NCBI GenBank assembly: GCA_043742955.1
Contig: JAYTXL010000413.1
Coordinates: 1-26,232, forward strand
Direction: 5' to 3'
DNA: 26,232 nucleotides
Source: JAYTXL01 sp043742955
GTDB lineage: Bacteria > Verrucomicrobiota > Verrucomicrobiia > Limisphaerales > JAYTXL01
Part shown: positions 15,923 through 23,234 of the stretch, in pieces
Position numbering within the stretch: position 1 is the first letter of the stretch
How the letters are laid out: the number at the start of each line of letters is the position of its first letter
Program-made: the position numbers and the translations under genes
Notes under the pieces: generated by a model
The model's database searches: none
Told to the model about the DNA's origin: nothing
What the model saw: only the letters and a program-made list of their open reading frames with translations

Positions 15923-16837
15923 ATGTATTTCCTTAAACGCGCCGCCTTCATGCTGCCGCTGCTGCTGTTGATCAGCGTGCTGGCCTTCGCACTGTTGCGG
16001 GCCGCGCCCGGCGGGCCGTTCGACAAGGAACGCGCCCCAGCGACGGCGGAGATCAAGCGTGCCATCGAAGCGAAATACCACCTGGATGAACCCCTCTGGA
16101 AACAATATGCGCGCTACATGGGCGGCGTGCTCCAGGGCGATTTCGGTCCGTCGTTCAAGTATCGCAACCACACCGTCACGGACATCATCGCGCAAGGGCT
16201 GGCGGTATCCATGTCACTGGGTGGACTGGCCTTTGCGCTCGCGCTGGGGGTGGGAGTCCCGCTGGGATTTTGGTCGGCGGTACGGCGCGGGAGCTGGGGG
16301 GATTACACGGGGAGCCTGCTCACAGTGCTGGCGGTGTGCGTGCCCGCGCTGGTGGTCGGACCGCTGCTGATCATGGTGCTGGCGATTCAATGGCGGGTGC
16401 TGCCCGTCGCCATGTGGGACACGCCGGCGCACGTGATTTTGCCAACCGTCACGCTGGGCCTCTATTTCGCGGGCCGCGTGGCCCGGCTGATGCGCGAGGG
16501 GATGCGGGGCACCCTGCATGCCGAGTTCATCATGGCCGCCCGAGCCAAGGGGTTGAGCGACACGGCCGTGCTTTTGCGGCACGCCTTTCGCATTGCCGTG
16601 CTGCCGGTGGTCTCCTATTCCGGCCCGTTGCTGGCCGATTTGCTGACCGGCTCGTTCGTGGTGGAAAGCATTTTTCAAATCCCCGGCATCGGCATGTTTA
16701 TGGTGAACAGTTCGTTGAACCGCGACTATCCCATGGTGGTCGGCCTGGTGCTCCTTTACGCGGTGTTGCTGCTCGCGCTGAACCTGCTGGTGGATCTCAG
16801 CTACAGCCTGCTCGATCGGAGGGTGAAGTATGAGTGA
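15923..16837 (+). CDS. oppB: oligopeptide ABC transporter permease OppB-like
   Basis: 304-residue inner-membrane permease, one half of the peptide channel. Typical of the DppB/OppB family: a first membrane helix (residues 8-27), the RAAPGGPF segment, LDEPLWKQYARYMGG and GDFGPSFKYRN loops, five further helices, and the EAA coupling loop FIMAARAKGLSDTAVLLRHAF that contacts the ATPase. The ending LLDRRVKYE is a normal family end. It starts 3 bases after oppA and overlaps oppC by 8 bases, so all three are one operon. Confidence 0.94.
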   Translation: MYFLKRAAFMLPLLLLISVLAFALLRAAPGGPFDKERAPATAEIKRAIEAKYHLDEPLWKQYARYMGGVLQGDFGPSFKYRNHTVTDIIAQGLAVSMSLGGLAFALALGVGVPLGFWSAVRRGSWGDYTGSLLTVLAVCVPALVVGPLLIMVLAIQWRVLPVAMWDTPAHVILPTVTLGLYFAGRVARLMREGMRGTLHAEFIMAARAKGLSDTAVLLRHAFRIAVLPVVSYSGPLLADLLTGSFVVESIFQIPGIGMFMVNSSLNRDYPMVVGLVLLYAVLLLALNLLVDLSYSLLDRRVKYE

Positions 16838-17873
16838 GCAGAAAGTGAAGAGTTCGGGGTTGAGAGTTGAGCATCCGAACGGCGGCGGATCGGAGCCCTC
16901 TCAACTTCCTCTGAGCCCGAACCAGAAAGCCTGGCGCCGGTTCAAAAACCACCGGCTGGCCGTGGGGTGCGGACTGTTCCTCCTAGCCATGCTGCTGTTG
17001 ATCCTCGCCTGGCCGGCGGTTTCGACTTATCCGCCGGAGACGGTCAGCGATGCCCAGTTTCAACCGCCCAGCGCCCGGCACTGGCTGGGCACCGACGTGC
17101 ATGGCCGCGATCTCACGAGCCGGATTCTCTTCGGTGCCCGCGTCTCCTTGCTGGTCGGTTTGGTCGGGGCCGGTGTCAGCCTCATCATCGGGGTCCTGTG
17201 GGGTGCCGTCGCGGGATATCTCGGCGGACGCTGGGACAGCTTTCTCATGCGGGTGGTGGATGTGCTCTACTCGCTGCCCTCGATAGTTTTCGTCATCGTC
17301 CTGGTCACCACCCTGCATGGCTTTGTCGAGGTCTGGCAATCCACCGAAGTGGCCAGAAGACTTCCCAATGTGGCGGCGTTTCTGGCGCACTTGGGAATCC
17401 AACTAAGGCCGATTGCTCCGGAGCTGGGCCGGCAACTTAAATTCATCGGTCTGTTCGCCGGACTCGGTGCGGTCTCGTGGCTCACGATGGCGCGGATTGT
17501 TCGCGGTCAGGTTTTGTCGTTGCGGACGCGCCCATTCGTGGACGCGAGCCGGGCGCTGGGGGCCAGCCATGCGTGGATCTTGCGACGTCATATCCTGCCC
17601 AACGTCATCGGGATCATCATCGTTTACCTCACGCTGACCGTGCCTTCGATCATCCTGTATGAATCATTCTTGAGCTATCTCGGTTTGGGGATTCAACCGC
17701 CCCAGGCCAGTCTCGGTTCGCTGATTGCGGAAGGGGCCATGCAAATCAACCCGATCCGAATCTACTGGTGGCTGATTATTTTTCCCGGTGTCACGCTGGT
17801 GGTGACGCTGTTCGCGTTGAATTTTCTGGGCGACGGCTTACGCGATGCCCTGGATCCGCGGGCGGACCGGTAG
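16830..17873 (+). CDS. oppC: oligopeptide ABC transporter permease OppC-like
   Basis: 347-residue partner permease of OppB. Recognisable parts: the first helix with the family lead-in AWRRFKNHRLAVG, the HWLGTDVHGRDLTSRILFGAR signature (read as WLGTDVHGRDL), helices 2-6, the EAA loop FVDASRALGASHAWILRRH, and the end ALDPR. Two oddities: residues about 8-31 are encoded by a palindromic insertion (16852-16922), and about 45 extra residues (roughly 165-210) lie between helices where DppC/OppC proteins have a short loop. No OppD or OppF ATPase gene follows; 165 bases later comes a secreted peptidase gene. Confidence 0.93.
   Translation: MSEQKVKSSGLRVEHPNGGGSEPSQLPLSPNQKAWRRFKNHRLAVGCGLFLLAMLLLILAWPAVSTYPPETVSDAQFQPPSARHWLGTDVHGRDLTSRILFGARVSLLVGLVGAGVSLIIGVLWGAVAGYLGGRWDSFLMRVVDVLYSLPSIVFVIVLVTTLHGFVEVWQSTEVARRLPNVAAFLAHLGIQLRPIAPELGRQLKFIGLFAGLGAVSWLTMARIVRGQVLSLRTRPFVDASRALGASHAWILRRHILPNVIGIIIVYLTLTVPSIILYESFLSYLGLGIQPPQASLGSLIAEGAMQINPIRIYWWLIIFPGVTLVVTLFALNFLGDGLRDALDPRADR
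16852..16922. repeat. palindromic insertion in oppC 5' end
   Basis: Outer ends GTTCGGG (16852-16858) and CCCGAAC (16916-16922) are exact inverted copies, as are AGTTGAG (16865-16871) and CTCAACT (16900-16906). The preceding bases gaaagtgaa resemble those before the oppA-tail element, suggesting the same repeat type. The reading frame stays open, adding about 24 polar residues before the first membrane helix. Confidence 0.5.
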
Positions 17874-17987
17874 GAGGTCGGCGGCTTCACCGCGCCGCAG
17901 ACGTATTAATCGAATGCGCCGCGCAACCAAAGAAACCAGCTCCGTCTTTTTTCCAGCCGCCGACGTGGGCAGGCACCAATGTAATTC

Positions 17988-18007
17988 AAATCATTTTGAT
18001 GATTTTT
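17988..18007 (+). terminator. possible weak terminator or operator between oppC and peptidase gene
   Basis: AAATCAT-tttg-ATGATTT is a 7-pair stem with a 4-base loop whose right arm runs into five Ts. The stem is AT-only apart from one C-G pair, so as a terminator it would be weak; it lies 32 bases before the next ATG and could instead be a binding site. Confidence 0.25.
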
Positions 18008-18038
18008 GCGAGCGGTTGTGGCCTAATGAATTCAAAGC

Positions 18039-21014
18039 ATGAACCCGGTTTGCCTATCACATCGCCTGTTGCTCGCCCTGGTGGGAATCGCCTTTTACCT
18101 CACTGCGCTCGCAGCAGAGCCGGCACCGGCGGGGGAACCGCAGTTCATCACCCACACCCGCCAACTGATTTACGAAGGTAAACGCAGCGGCGAAGGTTAC
18201 TTCGCACCGGATGGCAAGGCGCTCATCTTTCAAAGCGAACGCGAGGTCGATAATCCCTTTTACCAAATATATATCCTGGATTTGGAAAGCGGCGACAGCC
18301 ATCGCGTCTCTCCGGGTTACGGTAAGACGACCTGCTCCTTTTTTCGCCCCGGTAGCGATGAAGTGCTCTTTGCCTCCACCCATCTCGATCCCGAAGCGCG
18401 CGCCCAGCAAAAAGCCGAACTTGATTTTCGCGCGAGTGGCAAGCAACGGCGCTACTCCTGGGACTACGACGAGCACATGGACATATTCGTCGCCAAACGC
18501 GACGGATCAAAACTTCGTCAGCTCACGAAATCACCGGGCTACGATGCCGAGGGCAGTTATTCTCCCGACGGCAAACATATCGTTTTCTGCTCGCTACGAG
18601 ACGCGTATCCGACGAACAAGCTTTCCGCCGCCGACTCGAAGCAGCTGGAAGTGGACCCTTCGTATTTCGGCGAAATCTACCTCATGAATGCCGATGGCTC
18701 GGGACAAAAACGGCTCACGTTCACGCCCGGCTATGATGGCGGTCCGTTCTTTTCGCCCGACGGCCAGCGGATTATCTGGCGGCGTTTCGAAACGAATGGT
18801 GCGACTGCGGACGTGTTCACCATGAAGCTTGACGGCTCGGATGTGCGCCGACTCACCACCTTCGGCGCGATGTCCTGGGCGCCCATGTTCCATCCGTCCG
18901 GCAAATACGTCATCTTCACCGCGAACAAACTCGGCTTCTCAAATTTTGAATTATTCCTCGTGGATCCGCTCGGCACGCGCGAACCGCTCCGCGTGACGTT
19001 CACCGACGGTTTCGATGGCCTGCCGGTCTTTTCACCGGATGGGAAAAAGCTTTGCTGGACCTCGGGCCGCACCACGGATGGCAAATCCCAACTTTTCATG
19101 GCGGACTGGAATCATGGCGCCGCTCTGGGGGCCTTGAGTGCGGCGGAGAAACGGGGTCCGGCGGGTGCTCCACCGGCATCATCGACGAGCGACGCGCGCG
19201 GCCCGTTGCCGGCGAAGGCCTCGCTCCAGACCCTCTCACCCGAAATCAAATCCACCGACCTCCGCGCCGAGGTGGAATATCTGGCCGCCGACGCACTTGA
19301 TGGCCGGCTCACTGGCACGCCGGGTGCCAAGCTGGCGGCCGATTATGTCGCGACCCACTTCAACCGGGCTGGCCTGGCACCGTTAGGCGACCAAGGCACT
19401 TGGTTCCAGGACTTCACGTTCAACTCCGGTGTCCGCGTCCTGACCAACCAGAATTCCTTCGCCATTACCCACAAAGTCGTCGTCGTAGAGCGCGGTTTCG
19501 AGCCGGAGAAAGATTTCCGGCCGCTCTCATTTTCCGCCAACGGCGAGGCACAAGGCGACGTGGTTTTTGCGGGGTACGGTCTGAGCGTGCCCGGCAAACT
19601 CGGCGAGGGCTACGATTCCTACGCCGGCCTCGACGTGTCGAACAAGGTCGTGCTCGTGCTGCGCTACGTGCCGGAGGAAGTGGACGCCAAACGCCGGCAG
19701 GAGTTGAACCGTTATGCCGGCCTCCGCTACAAGGCGCTCATCGCCCGCACGCGCGGCGCCAAGGGGTTGCTCGTGGTGACCGGACCCACATCCCCGAACG
19801 CTGGCCAGCTCGCCGCGCTCACCTTCGAGAGCACCGTCAGCGGATCCGGCATCGTCGCCGCGTCCATCAACGGGCGCGTGGCGGAGCAATTGTTTCAGGG
19901 TTCGGGCAAGGATTTGAAAACCATCCAGGCGGCGCTCGACAAGGAGGACCCGCATGCCCTGGGCAGCTTTGCGTTGACGAACGCGCGCGTACGCCTGGTC
20001 ACCGCGGTGGAGCACATCAAGAAGACCGATCGCAACGTGCTGGCGGTCATTCCGCCCCACGGCATGAGTGAATATATTGTCATTGGCGCCCACTACGATC
20101 ACCTCGGTCACGGAGAGACCGGCGGTTTCGCGCGCAAGGACGAGGAGGGCAAAATCCATCCCGGTGCAGACGACAACGCCTCCGGCACTGCGGCCGTGCT
20201 GGAACTGGCCGCATCGCTTGCGAAGGAATTAAACGTCGCCGATAAGCGCCTTTCACCGCCCCGTCGCGGCATTGTTTTCGCGCTGTGGTCGGGCGAGGAA
20301 CTCGGTCTTCTAGGTTCCGCGCATTTCGTCGAGCATCCCGCCGTGGCACTGTCGAATATAGTGGCGTACGTGAATTTTGACATGGTAGGGCGTTTGCGCG
20401 ACAACAAACTCACGCTCCAGGGCATTGGTTCATCGGGCGTGTGGCGTAAGCTGATTGAGAAGCGGAATGTGGCCGCCGGCTTTAATCTTACGTTGCAGGA
20501 TGATCCTTATTTGCCGACGGATGTGACGACTTTTTATCCGAAAAATGTCCCGGTATTGAGCTTCTTCACCGGCAGCCATGAGGAATATCACCGACCGGCG
20601 GACCAGGCTGACACGTTAAATTACGAGGGTTTGGAACGCATCACGCAGTTTGCCCGCGGCCTCGCGCTTGATCTCGCCCGAGCCAGCGAACGGCCCGACT
20701 ATGCGAAGGTGGCCCGCAGCGACACGGGCGGCGGCGGCCGCGAGCAAATGCGCGCCTATTTGGGGACGATTCCGGATTACGCGACGGAAGTGCAAGGCGT
20801 GAAACTCTCCGGCACGCGCGGCGGGAGTCCGGCGGAAAAAGCGGGCCTGAAGAGCGGCGACATCATTGTGGAATTCAATGGCCAAAAAATCGCGAACATT
20901 TACGACTACACGTATGCGATGGATGCCGCCAAGATTGGTAAGGCGGTGAAGATCGTGGTGATGCGTGATGGGCAGCGGGTGACGCTGGAAGCAACCCTCG
21001 AGGCAAGGAAATAG
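18039..21014 (+). CDS. secreted TolB-propeller / M28 aminopeptidase / PDZ protein
   Basis: 991-residue exported three-part protein. A signal peptide (residues 1-26, ending LTALAAEP) is followed by a TolB/PD40 beta-propeller (about 35-360) with repeated YFAPDGKALIF, SYSPDGKHIVF, FFSPDGQRIIW and VFSPDGKKLCW blades. Residues about 410-900 form a zinc peptidase of family M28 with an inserted PA domain (VVFAGYGLSVP near 510). Metal and catalytic motifs: GAHYDHLG (near 683), GADDNASG (708), WSGEELGLLGS (750), FDMVGR (778) and HEEYHRPAD (845). A C-terminal PDZ domain (about 905-990) contains GSPAEKAGLKSGDIIVEFNG. It should cut N-terminal residues from peptides outside the cytosol, fitting the opp genes before it. 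All zinc ligands look intact. Confidence 0.93.
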   Translation: MNPVCLSHRLLLALVGIAFYLTALAAEPAPAGEPQFITHTRQLIYEGKRSGEGYFAPDGKALIFQSEREVDNPFYQIYILDLESGDSHRVSPGYGKTTCSFFRPGSDEVLFASTHLDPEARAQQKAELDFRASGKQRRYSWDYDEHMDIFVAKRDGSKLRQLTKSPGYDAEGSYSPDGKHIVFCSLRDAYPTNKLSAADSKQLEVDPSYFGEIYLMNADGSGQKRLTFTPGYDGGPFFSPDGQRIIWRRFETNGATADVFTMKLDGSDVRRLTTFGAMSWAPMFHPSGKYVIFTANKLGFSNFELFLVDPLGTREPLRVTFTDGFDGLPVFSPDGKKLCWTSGRTTDGKSQLFMADWNHGAALGALSAAEKRGPAGAPPASSTSDARGPLPAKASLQTLSPEIKSTDLRAEVEYLAADALDGRLTGTPGAKLAADYVATHFNRAGLAPLGDQGTWFQDFTFNSGVRVLTNQNSFAITHKVVVVERGFEPEKDFRPLSFSANGEAQGDVVFAGYGLSVPGKLGEGYDSYAGLDVSNKVVLVLRYVPEEVDAKRRQELNRYAGLRYKALIARTRGAKGLLVVTGPTSPNAGQLAALTFESTVSGSGIVAASINGRVAEQLFQGSGKDLKTIQAALDKEDPHALGSFALTNARVRLVTAVEHIKKTDRNVLAVIPPHGMSEYIVIGAHYDHLGHGETGGFARKDEEGKIHPGADDNASGTAAVLELAASLAKELNVADKRLSPPRRGIVFALWSGEELGLLGSAHFVEHPAVALSNIVAYVNFDMVGRLRDNKLTLQGIGSSGVWRKLIEKRNVAAGFNLTLQDDPYLPTDVTTFYPKNVPVLSFFTGSHEEYHRPADQADTLNYEGLERITQFARGLALDLARASERPDYAKVARSDTGGGGREQMRAYLGTIPDYATEVQGVKLSGTRGGSPAEKAGLKSGDIIVEFNGQKIANIYDYTYAMDAAKIGKAVKIVVMRDGQRVTLEATLEARK

Positions 21015-21037
21015 GCGGCCAAACTAGGGCGAACTGC

Positions 21038-21760
21038 ATGAATGAAATTATTCCGGTCAGCGGATTATCCAACCAGGACTTTCTCGAAAAATACGCGCGG
21101 CCGGGCTGCATCGCGCTTTCGGGCGGGGTCTCGCTGATTGACCGGGTGATCCGCCGCGCCGAGCGCCATGTGGGCACGGAAAAGCAGTGGAGCCAATGGT
21201 CGCACGCCTTTTTGCTTCAAGGCCGACGGCTGGATGGTCATCACTGGGTCATCGAGTCGGATTTGCAGGTGATCCGCAAACACATTTCGCTTGGGGTGCA
21301 GGAGAACCGCATTACGAAGTACCACGATGAGAGTCTTTATAGCTGGCTGGCAGTGCTGGATTTCAATCTGTCGGAGGCGCAAACAACCCAACTCTTACGT
21401 GAAGGGCTGGAGTTGGTGGCCAACCGCACGCGGTATTCTTTGCGTGAATTGCTGGGGACCCTGATCACGCTGCGCAGCCCGGAAATGCGCGGCGAGGATA
21501 ATGTGTTGGCGCGGGAGAAATCACTCTACTGCTCGGCCTTTGTGCACCACGTATTCAGCAAGATTGGGGTCGCACTGGTGCCGGACATTCACGTGAAAAA
21601 CACGTCACCGGAGGACATTTCCCGCACGCTGGTGCCGCATGTCACCTACGTGTTGCAACGCGACGTGGCGGAAACGCGCTGGACCGAACTGCCCGGCGAA
21701 CTCCGGCGCAAGTTGAAGGAGCGCATTCAGAAGCGCCGGGCGAAACGGGGCGGGAGCTGA
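21038..21760 (+). CDS. permuted papain-like (YiiX/NlpC-P60 type) enzyme
   Basis: 240-residue protein with the order of catalytic residues seen in circularly permuted NlpC/P60 (YiiX/YaeF-like) enzymes: His56 in QWSHAFLL, Glu73 in WVIESD and a late Cys165 in LYCSAFVHHVF. These families act on amide or thioester bonds in cell-wall peptides or lipids; the actual substrate here is not known. There is no signal peptide, so the protein is probably cytosolic or membrane-associated. The C-terminus is strongly basic (KRRAKRGGS). AGGG lies 8 bases before the ATG, and the gene follows the M28 peptidase gene by 23 bases, so they may be co-transcribed. Confidence 0.7.
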   Translation: MNEIIPVSGLSNQDFLEKYARPGCIALSGGVSLIDRVIRRAERHVGTEKQWSQWSHAFLLQGRRLDGHHWVIESDLQVIRKHISLGVQENRITKYHDESLYSWLAVLDFNLSEAQTTQLLREGLELVANRTRYSLRELLGTLITLRSPEMRGEDNVLAREKSLYCSAFVHHVFSKIGVALVPDIHVKNTSPEDISRTLVPHVTYVLQRDVAETRWTELPGELRRKLKERIQKRRAKRGGS

Positions 21761-21839
21761 GGCACGACCCAGGTTCAGAAAGGTCAACAGAATGCGGGTG
21801 CTGAGCTGATAGAGTGTCCGGGTAACAATTAAGGTGCGC

Positions 21840-22418
21840 ATGATTGAAAAGGACTCTCTACTTAACCAAATCGTTCAAGCGCACCTGGCATTTAAGACAT
21901 TTCGTTGTCGCACCACCCTGAGACGGATCATTCAAACTGACGTGACGATCGAGTCCCAGTTCTCCATGCACCTCGCTTTCTCACGGCCTCGAAACATGTT
22001 CCTCCAATGGTGGTTGGATGGTCACCACGACCGTAAACACAGAGTCGTGCTCGCTACGGATGCGCTGGTCATCGAGCACTCCTTTGGCGATTTGGAATGG
22101 AAGCAACGTCAGAGCATTGAGGACGTTCTCGCCATTCACGCAGGAATCTCGTCTGGATTGAGTCTCCATATTCCGAGTCTCTTGCTTGGCTGGCAAGAGT
22201 ATACGCTTTTTGCACTTGTTGAAGGTGTCGATCGAACGTCTGACCAAACGAGCGAGGATTATCTCCTATCCGGCTTCGGCAGCGCTGATATTGTGCTCGC
22301 AGTGAAAGTCCGTGCGTCGGACTTTGTGATCTTGAGCATGAAAGAACAGTTCACCATCCCCACTGGTCACGTTGTGTGTGAGTCGCAATACACAGATATC
22401 GAGGTGAGTTCGACGTAG
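21840..22418 (+). CDS. hypothetical protein, possibly LolA/DUF2092-like
   Basis: 192 residues from ATG 21840, chosen because AAGG lies 5 bases upstream; a GTG at 21834 would add two residues. I do not recognise it with certainty. The pattern of an AFKTFRCRTTLRR strand, an MHLAFSRPRNMFLQWW strand, a VVLATDALVIEHSF strand and a late DFVILSMKEQFTIP strand resembles the antiparallel sheet of LolA-like lipoprotein-sorting or DUF2092 proteins. Against this, there is no signal peptide. Base composition is visibly less GC-rich than the flanking genes, and it sits beside a transposase remnant, so recent acquisition is plausible. Confidence 0.5.
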   Translation: MIEKDSLLNQIVQAHLAFKTFRCRTTLRRIIQTDVTIESQFSMHLAFSRPRNMFLQWWLDGHHDRKHRVVLATDALVIEHSFGDLEWKQRQSIEDVLAIHAGISSGLSLHIPSLLLGWQEYTLFALVEGVDRTSDQTSEDYLLSGFGSADIVLAVKVRASDFVILSMKEQFTIPTGHVVCESQYTDIEVSST

Positions 22419-22498
22419 GGATCGATGGATGGGCTCAGGTCGCAAAGGGGTCGGTTCTTATTATTAATAACTAACGAGGTGCCCGCCATTATTTCGTC

Positions 22499-22869
22499 AT
22501 GGCGCGCAAGTTGAGGGTTGAGTATCCGGGGGCGATTAACCACGTGATGAATCGCGGGGATCGACGGGAGCCGATCTTCGCGGACGAGCCGGATCACCAG
22601 CGGTTCGTCGAGACGCTGGCCGAAGCGTGCGGGAAGACCGGCTGGGAGGTGCATGCCTACGTGCTCATGCCCAATCATTTTCATCTGGTGGTCGAGACCC
22701 CGCAACCCAATCTGATCGCCGGCATGAAATGGTTTCTGGGGACGTACCCAGCCGGTTTAACCGGCGGCACCAGCAGTTTGGCCATCTTTTTTCCGGACGT
22801 TACAAGGCGCTGATCGTGGAGGGTTCGGGCAGCGGCTATCTCAAAAGCTCAAAAGGGTCATATTATTGA
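22499..22869 (+). pseudogene. degenerate REP-associated tyrosine transposase (RAYT)
   Basis: The frame from ATG 22499 gives a clean Y1-transposase/RAYT start: ARKLRVEYPGAINHVMNRGD, then the HuH-containing YVLMPNHFHLVVETP. After FLGTY (near 22747) the frame breaks. The expected continuation SRFNRRHQQFGHLFSGRYKA then reads in the frame two bases over (cgg at 22753-22755), which means one base has been lost near 22748. The text then ends after SGSGYL near 22836 and runs into unrelated sequence with a stop at 22867-22869. So it has both a frameshift and a missing C-terminal half, including the region with the usual DYVHLNPVRA. RAYT proteins move REP palindromes; this copy is dead. Confidence 0.85.
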
Positions 22870-23234
22870 TTCTGCTGAAAAACCGCGAACGCTGTTTTGC
22901 GGCGTGCGAGTCAGACGAGAATCATTTTTGCGGATTTTCCGGTGGTGGCCGGAATTTAAGCTTGCCTGCCTGGCGACCCACGCGTAGGCAAGGCCATGGA
23001 GGATCCCCTCCGCCCATCCTTTTGGAGGCTCCAGTGAGTCTGCCCGCCTTTTCGACGCAGGCAGAACTGTTCTCCACCGCCGGGCTTTCTTCCAGTCTCT
23101 TTGGGGCGCAAGTTGGTGGAGGCCGGCACCGACCCGGCGCGCGTGCTGGCCTGGGCGCGGGTGCCGGCCTCGATCCAATCGTAAACTGGGTCCTAGGGTC
23201 CGCTTGGGCCAGGCTGGTGCCTCCCCGACCGCGC
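22870..23234. other. non-coding, scrambled stretch after RAYT remnant
   Basis: 365 bases without a convincing gene. It carries several short hairpins (cttgcct...aggcaag at about 22970-23000; tctgcc...ggcaga at about 23040-23066) and a perfect 12-bp inverted repeat (23119-23130 with 23160-23171). One plus-strand frame reads LGRKLVEAGTDPARVLAWAR before a stop at about 23181; it looks coding-like and may be a leftover of a broken gene, but I could not place it in a family. Confidence 0.45.
23119..23171. repeat. 12-bp inverted repeat
   Basis: gaggccggcacc (23119-23130) and its exact complement ggtgccggcctc (23160-23171) flank 29 bases. Stable as a hairpin; no T-run, so not a standard terminator. 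It may be part of a REP-type element or the chance product of a GC-rich remnant. Confidence 0.5.
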
